64,000 bases of DNA from Phaseolus vulgaris (taxonomy: Eukaryota; Streptophyta; Magnoliopsida; Fabales; Fabaceae), in the NCBI RefSeq assembly GCF_000499845.2, contig NC_023749.2:39090368-39154367 (forward strand), read 5' to 3'. The position numbers and the translations under genes were made by a program. This document shows, in pieces, positions 38,800-48,716 of the stretch. The notes beneath the pieces are model-generated. The model searched no databases, was not told the origin of the DNA, and saw only the letters and a program-made list of their open reading frames with translations. The first letter of the stretch is position 1; every line of letters begins with the position of its first letter.

Positions 38800-41003
38800 A
38801 TGGCTCGCTTGAAACAAACTGCGCGCATCATTGCTTCTTCTTCTGGTGCACAGCCTTCCGCGACTGCGCCAGCTCCACCACCGCCTGTGGCTACCTCCTA
38901 CCACGACAATGCCAGGGTCTACCAATGGGCTCCCCTGGCATTGCTCGCCGAAACCTCCACTCTACTGCCTGAGGGCCATCTCAAGTCCCTGCTAAGTCGC
39001 AATCCTGATGAGCCTTCCTGCTCCGTCGACAGGGAGAATGACTTCAACATTCGAATTCGCATTCCTCCTCGAGGAATGCCCATCTGCGTGGATGACAGGG
39101 CCACCAACGGGGTGCCCTTTGTCTTCATCTACTCCGCTATCTTCAAAAGGTTGAAGCTGCGCCTCCCTTTCACCTTCTTCGAGAAGGAGCTGATGATGGA
39201 GTTAAACGTCGCGCCTTGTCAACTCCATTCAAATTCTTGGGCCTTCATCCGGGCGTTTCAAATCCTCTGCAGTCATTTCGGGCACAACGCCTCCGTGGAC
39301 GTGTTCCTTTACTTCTTCGAAGCGAAGAACCCTGGGGACAGGTCCTGGGTTAGCCTGAACGGGGTTGCTGGGCGGGTGCTCCTGGGCCTGTACCAGCAAT
39401 CCTTCAAAGACTGGAAGGGCAGATTCTACATGATATCTGCTACCCCTCAAAGTCCAAACCTGCTCGAGGGATACCCCCTCTACTTGGTTCCTGAAGTTGA
39501 ATTCAAGAAGTCCAGGGACCTCGAAGCTATGGCCCCCTACGAGCGCGAGCTATGTGGGCTGCTCCTGGGGGCCAAGTACAACTCCGCCCGCCTCATCAAA
39601 GATGAATTTGATGTGGTGGCTCTGAAAAAATATATAGGTAGCTCTTCTTCTTTCACCTTTCTTAGGATGCCTGCACCTTTTCATGCATGTTTTATGTGTT
39701 TTTTACCTTACTTGCATACCTTGGTCAACTAACCCCTCCCCTTCTCGTCTATGCAGACTCAATGACGGGGAAAGACAGGAAGTTGGCCCTGCTGGAGCTT
39801 GCCAAACGTAGGGGCACTGGTTCCTTCTACCACTGAGCCCATTGCGGCCCCTCCACTCTCGGTCGCGCCAGCTGAAGGCCCCGAGCAAGGGAAGAAAAGG
39901 AAAAGGCTGGTGAAGGCTTCCGCTTCTTCTACTGCTGCTGCTGCTGCTTCAACTGAAGAGGAGAGCTCAGGCTCTCCTCTTGTTCACCGCCAAAGGAAGA
40001 GAGCAGCGGTTGAGGGGGCCTCATCTCTCCAGCCTGGAGAGATTGAGGTGGTGGAAGTGGAGGAAGGGTCTTCCCTTCCCCCTTGCGCTCAAACTGCCCC
40101 AGAGCCTACCAACCTTCCTTCTCCAGGCCAGCAGCCGCCTCCAACTTCCCAACTGCCATCTTCCCCCCCAGCAGGCCAATCACCTGGTCCACCTGCTCAT
40201 CCTGCTGGGGGTCCACCACCGCCACTGCCAATCCCCACCGCTACTGCTGAAGGTGGGGGGTCCAGCTTGGGCCCAAGCACTTCTGGGGCCAACCACGAAA
40301 ACTTCAGTAGGGTCATCACCCTGGTCCGACAACTCATAAGCAACCGGGAGCTTGTCGAGTGGAGTGGTGATGAGGTGGATATGCACCTGGCCAAGCAGGT
40401 AGTGCTCTCTCTGGAGTTTTCCACCCAGCATCGCAAGCAACTAGCTCTGGAGAAGAGGGTGAGGGATCTTGAGCACGACAAGGAGTCACTGCGAAGTGAC
40501 TTCGAAGCTGCCCAAGAATCTGTGGAGTTGATGCGGGGCATGGTGGAGAAAGCTAGGAGGGAGTACCTAGCGCAGGTCCAAGAGACCATCAAGACAGAGA
40601 TCTTGATGGGGCAAGCTGTTAGTTCTTTGGACTGCACGGTGGTAGAGCTGCGGGCCGAGACCTCCTCCCTACGCCAACTGAATTCTTAAATAGTGGGGGA
40701 GCTCGAGTCCACCAAAGAAGCAGCTGCAGCTGGGAGAAGAGACTCGAGGAGGTGGTGGGCAAACTGTCCGAAGCTGCCTCCTCTCTTGCTGCCATCACCA
40801 CTGAGAGGGATGCTGCGGAGGCCCCAAAGCAGAAACTGGAGGCGGAGAATGCTGATTTGATGAATGTGGGAGCTGATGCCCTTACTGATGGATTTGAGCT
40901 AGCACTCGAGCAAATCAGATGCGTTCTCCCGGACCTGGACCTCTCGCAGTTCAGCATCTATCATGAAGTGGTAGATGGAAAGCTTATCCCTCCTGCCCCT
41001 TAA
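38800..41003 (+). pseudogene. antisense gene of Tat A (Transposase_28-like), copy 3
   Basis: ATG at 38800. The first residues, M-ARLKQTAR, match the histone H3 tail ARTKQTAR except at one position. Exon 1 (to 39637) then shows 'YQWAPLALLAETSTLLPE', 'GMPICVDDRATNGVPFVFIYSAIFKRLKLRLPFTFFEKELMMELNVAPCQLHSNSWAFIRAFQILC', 'ASVDVFLYFFEAK' and 'GVAGRVLLGLYQQSFKDWKGRFY'. A phase-1 intron (39638-39756) follows, then '.SMTGKDRKLALLELAKRRG'. One base is lost or gained near 39800; in the shifted frame a P/A-rich stretch with RKRAAVE-type basic patches leads to a coiled coil (about 40300-40680), a stop at 40687, another shift, and the conserved tail 'IYHEVVDGKLIPPAP' ending at 41003. Function unknown; the domain resembles PF04195. 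Confidence 0.83.
39638..39756 (+). other. coding intron of antisense copy 3
   Basis: ATATAG|GTAGCTC ... TCTATGCAG|ACTCAATG, 119 bases, phase 1, same codon as in the other copies. A stop inside it (39730-39732) is removed by splicing. Confidence 0.78.
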
Positions 41004-42044
41004 TCTTTTCTCTTCTCTGTAAATTTAACCTCTGCACAATTTTCTTATTACTCTGAAATTTGTATAAGACTTGGCTGTGAATACAAACTCTCAATGCTTC
41101 TTTTGTTGCATAAGTTTCTTCCCTTGTATTTTCTTTGAACTTCACTTATCTTTATGTGCGCGATTAACTCTTAGCTAGCTTAGGTTCAGCGCGATCTTGG
41201 GCTTTACCTTTCCTTTCGCACACGACTAAGTGTTAATCAGCTTAGGCTTAGCGCGATCTTAAGCTTTGTCTTTCACTTTGCGCACGACTAAGTGTTAACC
41301 AGCGTAGGCTTAGCGCGATCTGCTTCTCTTATTCTTTCACTTCTACTTGATCACGACTGGCTATTCCCTCAGCTTAGTGTTTAACAGTCCTCGTGCACTG
41401 CTTTGCACCACTAGCCAATTACTGACGACTCATCAGTGATCGTTCTTTAGTCTTTACTTAGCTTTCTCTGTCGCTCTAGCGCTAAGTGCATGGAGGACTT
41501 TGACATCGATCGCTCAAGGTGATGCCTCGTCTTGGGGAAAGAAAAGTGTTTCTCGCTAACCCCTCTTACTTTCCCCAAGGTCCTCACCCTTTGGCGGGTG
41601 GAGTCGCTCATTCCCTGCCTCACTCCTGGGGTGAGAAGGGTTTCGGACTAAGAGTCTTACTGGGCCAATATTGGTGTATGCCAAGTGGGTAAGGACGTTT
41701 TGTCAAAGCCTTTCCTTTCCCTCCTTTGGTCTTACTAGCACCCCTGGCTTTTCAAACCTTTAACTGCTTGCGCCCACACCTGGGGTGAGGAAGACTTAGA
41801 TCGGCGCCAGTACTTGCGCCTAGGGCAAGTAGGGTCTAACCAATCACCTGCACTTGCACCTGGGGCAAGGAGGATTTTAACTTTTAATACTTGAGCACAC
41901 TTTATATGCTGGAAATTTTTCTTTAATTGGGTGGCCTCGTTAAAAACCCTCTTTAGGGAAAAGAGTGCCCCCTTGTCTGTTCAACTGTTTCCACCACATA
42001 CAAACATGTGTCTTTTAGCGCGAGAACGCCATTACTGTACAACT
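41004..42044 (-). repeat. Tat A spacer with minisatellites
   Basis: Noncoding sequence between integrase and the antisense gene. At about 41156-41345 three units of 60-64 bases share 'GCACGACTAAGTGTTAA(C/T)CAGC(T/G)TAGGCTTAGCGCGATCT'. At about 41765-41875 a second set repeats 'CTTGC(A/G)CCT(G/A)GGGCAAG(G/T)AG' every 50 or so bases; this word is itself partly palindromic. Near 41920-41965 lies the post-integrase wording found in elements C and at 36940. Confidence 0.7.
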
Positions 42045-42047
42045 TTA

Positions 42048-43106
42048 ACTGAAATAAAATTTTAAATGGGTGGCGTTCCATGTTCTGGGGATTGCTCCTC
42101 CTTCCAAAGTCTCTAGGCGATAGGCTCCGTTCTCTAATGTCTCCACCACTCTGTACGGGCCTGTCCACTTTGGGGATAACTTGTTCTGCATGTCATTCTG
42201 ATGCGCCTTTCTCATCACCAGATCACCTTCCTGGAAGCGCCTGGGCCTCACTTTAGAGTTGTGCCTCCGCTCTACTCTTCTCTTCACAGCTTCAGCACTG
42301 ACTCTGGCCTCTTCTCGCACTTCGTCTAGCAGATCCAGATTCACCTTACGCTCTTCATTGGACTCTTCAGCAACGAAGTTCAAGAATCTGGGGGAGCTCT
42401 CCTGTATTTCCACAGGAATCATGGCATCTGTCCCATAGAGAAGGCTGAAGGGTGTCTCATGGGTGCTGGACTGTGGGGTGGTGTGATAAGACCATACGAT
42501 TCTGGGGACCTCCTCTGCCCAGCCTCCTTTGGCCTTGTCTAGTCTTCGCTTCAGCCCCCTGAGCAGCACTCGATTTGCTGACTCCACCTGCCCATTTGTT
42601 TGTGGGTGCTCCACTGAAGCGAAAACCTGTTGTATCTTTAACTCTTCACACATCTTCCTCAGCTGATGACTTGTGAACTGGGTGCCATTTTCGGAAACCA
42701 GCCTCTTGAGTATTCCGAAGCGGCAGACAATGTTCTTCCAGACGAAGTGTTCGACTTTCTGTGCGGTGATGTGTGCAACTGGCTCTGCCTCCACCGACTT
42801 GGTGAAATATTCGATGGCCACGATGAGGAACTTCATCTGCCTTGTCGCCAGGGGAAAGGGTCCTAAGATGTCAATCCCCCATGTATGGAATGGCCACGGG
42901 CTATGGATGGACCTCAACTCCTCAGGGGGTGCCTTGTGCCAGTCTGCATGCAGTTGACACTGTTTGCATCGCTGAGCAAACCTTACGCAATCTTCCTTCA
43001 GCTTTGGCCAGTAGTACCCCGCGCGGAGTACTCTACTTGCCAAAGCGCGACCACCTACGTGGCTTCCGGACACCCCCTCGTGCAGCTCAACATGAGTCTG
43101 GTGCAT
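42048..43106 (-). CDS. pol: Tat A integrase
   Basis: An open frame of 353 codons. Zinc domain: H9, H16, C47, C50 (HEGVSGSH...CKQC). Catalytic core: D79 (WGIDILG) and E175 (NGQVESAN), but the second catalytic aspartate is replaced: residue 139 is E in V-S-E-N-G where element C has V-S-D-N-G. The spacing 139-175 fits D-35-E. C-terminal: 'KRRVERRHNSKVRPRRFQEGDLVMR', 'LSPKWTGPYRV.E.LENGAYRLETLEGG.IPRTWN', ending in YFS as in element C. Integrase inserts the DNA copy into the genome. This one is intact in length but probably inactive because of D-to-E. The apparent start is an internal methionine; upstream sequence continues in another frame from the second RNase H. Confidence 0.92.
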
Positions 43107-43800
43107 TGCTCGCCGTGTACACAGATCTGCACAGGGTGAGAAAATCCAAATCTAAATAGGCTTCCATCTATAAGAGTAAACTTACTTGAACCCCTCTTTA
43201 TTCTTTTTGCCTCTGCCAGATCGAGCGGGAGTACACCATCTTCTAAGTATAGCTGGTATGGCGTCATCCAGGTGTCGGGTTCCTTCTCCGCATGGACCTC
43301 CATCGACTCATCGGTCTTTGAGGGTCGCGATCTCACCCTCGGTGCTCTTAGCGTTTCTTGGATCAACGACCGATGACCGATCGTTAGACGCTCCATTGAC
43401 CTGTATACATGAAGCACCTGGTTGTCTGATACGAACGCGCGCGGCACCTTCAGGGTCTCCTGAATGACAGTCCTCTGCTTCCCCCCCTTGCCTGAGCTGG
43501 TCAGCTTGGCAAGCAGGTCTGCTCGGGCATTCTGCTCTCTTGGCACGTGCACTAACTCAAACTCGGCGAAGGACGTCTTCAGGAGCTGCACATACTCCAG
43601 GTAGGCTGCCATCTGGGGATCCTTTGCTTGGAACTCCCCGGTAACCTGCCCGGTGACCAGTAACGAGTCGCTCTTGGCCAGCAGATTTCTTGCTCCCATT
43701 TCTCTTGCTAGCAACAGTCCTGCGATCAGGGCCTCATACTCCGCCTGGTTGTTGCTAGCTTTGAAGGCAAAGCGGAGGGACTGCTCGATCAGTACCCCTT
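43055..43800 (-). CDS. Tat A second (archaeal-type) RNase H and linker
   Basis: It starts in the wording for 'DGSSNQQGSGAGVILEGP' (about 43860-43800, partly in another frame). It continues in the open frame 43714 onward 'LAREMGARNLLAKSDSLLVTGQVTGEFQAKDPQMAAYLEYVQLL', 'FELVHVPREQNARADLLAKLTSSG', then a linker and 'WMTPYQLYLEDGVLPLD.AEAKRIKRGSSKFTLIDG.LFR.GFSHPVQIC', the N-terminal part of integrase. The D-S-(x)-L and D-x-L-A-K-L elements belong to the extra RNase H of the Tat lineage. It overlaps the integrase frame by a one-base shift near 43080, which could be a mutation or sequence error. Confidence 0.85.
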
Positions 43801-44640
43801 TGGTCCTTCCAGGATGACTCCCGCGCCGCTTCCCTGCTGATTAGAGGAGCCATCCACCGATAACACCCATCGGAAATTAGCCCTTCTGTAGGTGTCGCGA
43901 TTGATGATAGCTCGACTACGAAGTCCGCGAACACCTGCCCCTTGATCGGTCCTCGGGGCTCGTACTGAATATCATATTCTGACAATTCTACTGCCCATTT
44001 GACCATCCTGCCTGCTACATCAGGTTTCTTCAATACGTTCTGGAGAGGCAGATCAGTCATCACCACCACTGTGAAGCTGTGGAAGTAATGCCTGAGTCTT
44101 CTGGCTGAAAACACCACCGCCAGAGCAGCCTTCTCGAGGGCTGGTACCTGTTTCAGGGCCTTGCAGCACCTTACTCACGAAGTAAACAGGCCTCTGGGCC
44201 TGGTCTGCTCTTGCACCAGGACTGAACTGACTGCTCTCTCCGTCACAGCAAAGTATAGACGAAGAGGGATGCCTACCTGGGGTTTCGCAAGACTGGTGGG
44301 CTGCCAGGTACCCCTTTAACTTGATGAAGCCTCCTCGCACTCCTGTGTCCAGAGAAATCTGTTGTTGCGTTTGAGACACTGGAAGTATGGGTGACCTTCT
44401 CCCCTTCAGCGGACATAAACCGGGACAGAGCTGCCAAGCGACCGGTGAGCTGCTGCACCTCCTTCACCGTCGTTGGGCTCCTCATTGCCACGATTGCCGC
44501 ACACTTCTCCGGGTTAGCTTCGATTCCCCGCTCTGTCAAAGGAACCCAAGAACTTCCCAGCCTCCACACCGAAAATGCATTTCTCAGGGTTGAGCTTCAG
44601 CCTGTACTTGGCAATGGTGGTGAATAGCTCTTCCAGATCA
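43801..44640 (-). pseudogene. pol: Tat A RT connection and classical RNase H
   Basis: Pieces in three frames join RT to the second RNase H. 'ADLEELFTTIAKYRLKLNPEKC.FGVEAGKFLG' (about 44640-44550), then 'ERGIEANPEKCAAIVAMRSPTTVKEVQQLTGRLAALSRFMSAEG' (44569-44400), then 'LFVSKVLQGPETGT'-like RNase H core in mixed frames, then 'RRLRHYFHSFTVVVMTDLPLQNVLKKPDVAGRMVKWAVELSEYDIQYEPRGPIKGQVFADFVVE' (44117-43900). At least three small shifts are needed, so this part of pol is broken. Confidence 0.85.
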
Positions 44641-47427
44641 GCTGCATGATGCTCTTCTCTCGGACGTAACCACCATATCATCTACATAGGCGTGTACGTT
44701 CCTTCCCAGCATGGGCGAGAGCACCTTGTCCATGAGCCGCTGGTAGGTAGCCCCCGCATTCTTTAACCCGAATGGCATGACCTTGTAGCAATAGCACGAT
44801 CGTTCGGTCATAAACGCAGTCTTGCATTCATCCATTGGGTGCATCCTGATCTGGTTATACCCCGAGAAAGCGTCCAAGAAGCTGAGTAACTTTCCCCTCG
44901 AGGCGCTATCAACTAGAGCATCTATGCTGGGTAAGGGGTAAGAATCCTTGGGGCACGCCTTGTTGAGGTCAGTGAAGTCCACGCACATTCTCCACTTGCC
45001 GCTTGCCTTTTGAACCAGTACCACATTCGCTAGCCACTCGGGGTACTGGATTTCTCTGATGTGCCCTGCGGCAAGGAGCTTCTGCGCTTCGTCGTGGATC
45101 ACCTTCCTCTTTTCCTCGTTGAATTTCCTTCGCCTCTGTTGCACAGGTCGAACCATGGGGTCCATCAACAGACGATGGCAGAGGAAGTCGGGGTCGATTC
45201 CTGGCATGTCGGATGCTGACCATGCAAAGGCATTCATGTGCTTCTCAATCACACCCATGATCAGCCTTCGCTCTTCTTCAGCGAGGTATCCCCCTAACTT
45301 GAACTTTCTTCCCCCGACGTCCACTTCGACCCATCCTTCAGCTGGGTGGGGCCTTCTCTCACTGGCGATGACCGCCCTCGCGATCCCTGACTCGCGAGGA
45401 GTGATCGCGCCTTCCTCTTCTTCTTCAACTTGGGCTACCTGGGAGCCCCCCACCGCAGCATCCTCCATCCTCTGAGCGCCCTGTGTCTCCCTGACCACCG
45501 ATCGCTCTTCGCGCACGCCTGGTGGTGGTTTTGTGGTGACGTGGCACACACTTCTCTTTTGCTTCAAGCTGTTCTCATAACAGCGTCTTGCCTCAGCCTG
45601 ATCCGACTTGATGGTTATCACGGTCCCCTCCATCGACGGCAGCTTCAACTTCATATGCCTTGTCGATGGTATCGCGCCCAGTCTATTGAGTGTTAGCCTT
45701 CCCAACAAGACATTGTACGCAGAAGGAGCGTTCACCACCAGGTACTTTATCTTTTCAGTGCGGGCTGTCGTTCCGTCAGTGAACGTTGTCCTCAGCTCGA
45801 TGTATCCCCGCACCTCTACCTGATCTCCTGCAAAACCGTAGAGACAACCAGTATACGGTCTTAGCTGGTCAGGGGATAACTGTAACTTGTTGAATGTTGG
45901 CCAGAACATGACGTCTGCCGAACTTCCTTGATCTACGAGTACTCGGTGCACTCGCCTTCCCGCAGTGATGAGAGAAATGACCACGGGGTCGTTGTCGTGT
46001 GGGACAACGTCCCGTAGATCAGCTTTCCTGAAGATGATGTCCACTTCAGGGTAATGACTCTCATTTACCGCATCTACCGCCATTACCGATCGAGCGTATC
46101 TTCTTCTCTGTGAAGCTGTGCATCCCCCACCAGAGAAGCCTCCCGCGATCGTCTGCACTTCCCCATGCACAGGGACTTCATGCTGCTGTTCTTCAATCTG
46201 GGATCCTGACGCGCGATCACCCTGCGGCTCACGTAGGTAATCTGCTAGGAAACCAGACTTCACCAACTCTGCCAGTTGGTGTCCCAGCGCCAAACAGGAA
46301 TGAAGTGTATGGCCAAAGGCCTGATGAAACTCACACCATTCATTCTTCTTCCTTCCAAGTACCTTATCTGTCTTCTCTGGTACTCGTAGTCTTGCTGCTA
46401 CAGCAGGAAGGGCGATGAGATCCGCCAATCCTACCATGAAGTTGTATCTCGGGGGTGCGTTATTCTCCCTTGCACGCCCCCTGCTCTGGTCTTTGCCTGG
46501 TGCATAGGGACGAGGTTTTTCCCGCACCTTCTTCCCCTCCTTGGCCTCATGCACCCTTGCTTGCTGTGGCTTTCCTTGCCCTCCACGCGGTCTTGGTGGT
46601 GCAGCACTTCCTCTCTTCTCAGAGACCTCTGTTTCTGCCACTATGTGCGCCACCGCACGTCGCCGGATCTCCGCAAAGGTGCTAGGATGGTTCCTGATGA
46701 GAGATTCGCTGAAGGGGCCAGGCAGCACTCCCTTCTTAAACGCGTGCACCAGCATATCTTCATCTTTGCTGGGCAATCTCACCACTTGTGCCCCAAAGCG
46801 GTTGAGGTAGTCCTTCAGCGACTCCCCCTGGTATTGGCGCACGTCGAACAAATCGTAGGACACCACTGCAGGTGCCTTGTTGACGATGTATTGTTCAGTG
46901 AAGAGCTTCGAGAACTGAGAGAAAGACGTGATATGTCCTTCTGGCAGGCCCACGAACCACTCCATGGCGATTCCGCTGAGCGTACTCATAAACATTTTGC
47001 AGTAGACAGCGTCTGAACCCCCAGACAACATCATCTGGGTGTGGAACGCCGTCAGATGCGCCTCCGGGTCTTCAACCCCCTTGAACGATGCTTTCACCCC
47101 CACTAGGTTGGGAGGCACCATGGTTCCCATGATCTCAGGGGAGAATGGCATGGGGAACGCTCTTCGAGGTGAGGGCTGCCTAGACACCCTTTCGTCAACC
47201 ATGTGTTCCCTCTGCGCCTGCAGCGTCCTTCTCAACTCCTCGTTGACGCGATTCAGCTCGTCGTTCCTGCTTTGCGACGCAGCTAGCTCCGTCTGCATCC
47301 TCTCTTGTTCAACCTTTGACGCTGCGGCGTTATCCTGCAGCGTGCGCACCATTTCCAGGACCTGCGCCATTGTCACAGCTCCTTCGTCAGCGGATGGCGC
47401 AGGTGATGGTTGTCTGTTTCTAGGCAT
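44638..47427 (-). CDS. gag-pol: Tat A gag-protease-RT polyprotein
   Basis: A single open frame of 929 codons. Residues 20-80: coiled coil. 95-270: capsid ('VKASFKGVEDPEAHLTAFHTQM', 'EWFVGLPEGHITSFSQFSKLFTEQY', 'LKDYLNRFGAQVVRL', 'KKGVLPGPFSESLI'). About 300-350: basic/proline-rich. About 363-376: C-x2-H-x5-H-x4-C (CEFHQAFGHTLHSC). About 490-640: aspartic protease with V-D-Q-G-S-S near residue 500 and 'YNVLLGR.TLNRLGA'. About 760-929: RT with 'KASGKWRMCVDFTDLNKACPKDSYPLP.IDALVD', 'FLDAFSGYNQIRM', 'VMPFGLKNAGATYQRLMDKVLSPMLG' and YVDD near residue 916. The frame ends just after YVDD, by a shift near 44650. No stop separates gag from pol, so a single product cut by the protease is implied. Start chosen at 47427, 99 bases after the LTR end. 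Confidence 0.93.
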   Translation of the reverse strand: MPRNRQPSPAPSADEGAVTMAQVLEMVRTLQDNAAASKVEQERMQTELAASQSRNDELNRVNEELRRTLQAQREHMVDERVSRQPSPRRAFPMPFSPEIMGTMVPPNLVGVKASFKGVEDPEAHLTAFHTQMMLSGGSDAVYCKMFMSTLSGIAMEWFVGLPEGHITSFSQFSKLFTEQYIVNKAPAVVSYDLFDVRQYQGESLKDYLNRFGAQVVRLPSKDEDMLVHAFKKGVLPGPFSESLIRNHPSTFAEIRRRAVAHIVAETEVSEKRGSAAPPRPRGGQGKPQQARVHEAKEGKKVREKPRPYAPGKDQSRGRARENNAPPRYNFMVGLADLIALPAVAARLRVPEKTDKVLGRKKNEWCEFHQAFGHTLHSCLALGHQLAELVKSGFLADYLREPQGDRASGSQIEEQQHEVPVHGEVQTIAGGFSGGGCTASQRRRYARSVMAVDAVNESHYPEVDIIFRKADLRDVVPHDNDPVVISLITAGRRVHRVLVDQGSSADVMFWPTFNKLQLSPDQLRPYTGCLYGFAGDQVEVRGYIELRTTFTDGTTARTEKIKYLVVNAPSAYNVLLGRLTLNRLGAIPSTRHMKLKLPSMEGTVITIKSDQAEARRCYENSLKQKRSVCHVTTKPPPGVREERSVVRETQGAQRMEDAAVGGSQVAQVEEEEEGAITPRESGIARAVIASERRPHPAEGWVEVDVGGRKFKLGGYLAEEERRLIMGVIEKHMNAFAWSASDMPGIDPDFLCHRLLMDPMVRPVQQRRRKFNEEKRKVIHDEAQKLLAAGHIREIQYPEWLANVVLVQKASGKWRMCVDFTDLNKACPKDSYPLPSIDALVDSASRGKLLSFLDAFSGYNQIRMHPMDECKTAFMTERSCYCYKVMPFGLKNAGATYQRLMDKVLSPMLGRNVHAYVDDMVVTSERRASCS

Positions 47428-47505
47428 CTTTCTCTATCAACGAAACTGATAAGACTCTGGTAAGTCTTTAAAACTGTGGTATATATGGGACAACGATTCA
47501 CTCGT

Positions 47506-47525
47506 GCCCCACGGTGGGCGCCAAA
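47506..47525 (-). promoter_or_regulatory. primer-binding site of Tat A
   Basis: Minus strand tttGGCGCCCACCGTGGGGC directly follows the 5' LTR and is identical to the site of element D at 21117. Confidence 0.78.
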
Positions 47526-48715
47526 TGATCCTGCCGGCAACTCGAACGTGGAGGAATCGCTTCGTAGCACTCTCTGCCCTGTCTACGCGACTGCGTCTTC
47601 TGCAGAATCACCCTCAGAACCTTCTCTTGCTTCTCCAAACGTGGCCTGCAAAACACACAGACGGCGCCTCTAGTGGCCGTTTGCACTCCGACGATCAAGT
47701 TAGTCCACAGAACCACCAATGACTAGAAAACTAGTAGTGTGTGTGAAAAAATCTTGCTCTCTGTTTTTCGTATCCCCTCACTCTCACCCTGATTCTCTCT
47801 TTTATGCCTCTTTCCCTGCTTCTGGGCATAACAACATTCTGTTATGCTTTTCTGGCATGTGTCAGAAACTTGTTATGCTTTTCAGAGAAAGCGTACCTTC
47901 AGAATCAGCAGTGGGAGCGTGAGAGTCTGTGTATGTCTGCGCGTCTCTGCGCCTGTCTGTACCTTTAGTGGTACGGAGTGCTCTTTTGTCTGGACCGCAC
48001 CCCTCTCAGAACATGACACGTGGAGGCCTGCAACTCACATCTAACCACCCACGTGTCATTTACTGGAAGGGCTCTAGCGCTTCTCTTTGCGTGCCCAAGT
48101 CACGCCCTTGCGGAGTAACTTAGGATATCTCTCTTATCTGGGTAAATCGCATACTCTTAGGAGAACATCGGGTGTGCCCGGTCTAGGCACACTCACCAGA
48201 CGTTGCTCTCTGCGTAGGCGACTTACCCTTCACGATGCCACGCACGTAGTGGGTTGAGGGAATCACCAATCACTGACTGGTTTACTAGTTCCCTCAGGCC
48301 ACTCTCGTGCATGATTCCCTGAGGTGTGCTCATGCGAGATCCATGCGTAACTCTCTCGCTGGGAACCTCAGTCCCAGTTTAACTGCGTGTAACACGAGAC
48401 CCCGATGACAATACACCCGATGACTGATCAGTGTTTATTTGCTTCTTCGCGTTCTGCCTTCAGGCGTTAGTCTGAGAACTGGTCTGTTGGTGGCCACTTG
48501 GCTACTGACCACCGATCACCATTCTGGATGATCTGTCCCCCAACCTCTCTGCTGCCTGGTCTGTCGGTGATCACTTGGTTACTGACCACCGATCACCGCT
48601 CTTGGCGATCATCCCCCTGACCTCTCTGCCACCTGGTCCACGTGTCACCCTGCGAGTGGTCCACGTGGTTCTCTGTTGCTGACGTCATCAACTACCGATG
48701 ACCGATCGGATCACA
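47526..48715 (-). mobile_element. 5' LTR of Tat A
   Basis: 1190 bases; plus-strand ends are TGATCCTGCC and ...GATCGGATCACA (TG...CA). The conserved block reversed is at 47684-47702. Several CACGTG boxes occur (for example near 48017, 48050, 48640 and 48662). It is followed on the outside by chromovirus H protease sequence at 48716. Confidence 0.92.
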
Positions 48716-48716
48716 A

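Larger units (their letters stand above)
37034..48715 (-). mobile_element. Tat-lineage Ty3/gypsy element A, nearly complete
   Basis: On the minus strand: 5' LTR (48715-47526), primer-binding site, gag-protease-RT (47427-44638), RNase H, second RNase H, integrase (to 42048), a repeat-rich spacer, an antisense gene (38800-41003 on plus), polypurine tract (38203-38191) and 3' LTR (38190-37034). The two LTRs are similar by eye but with many substitutions and small indels, so the insertion is not young. The far end of the 3' LTR is missing and no target duplication can be tested; the right flank is atggc, inside the protease of chromovirus H. Confidence 0.9.

Noticed and set aside
42666..43159. 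Plus-strand frames opposite the Tat A integrase
   Set aside because: Reverse-strand shadows of a conserved coding region. Unlike the antisense genes at 32-41 kb they overlap pol and are not conserved in frame in element C.
45059..47449. Plus-strand frames of 70-155 codons opposite gag-pol of Tat A
   Set aside because: Shadows of a 929-codon open frame on the other strand.
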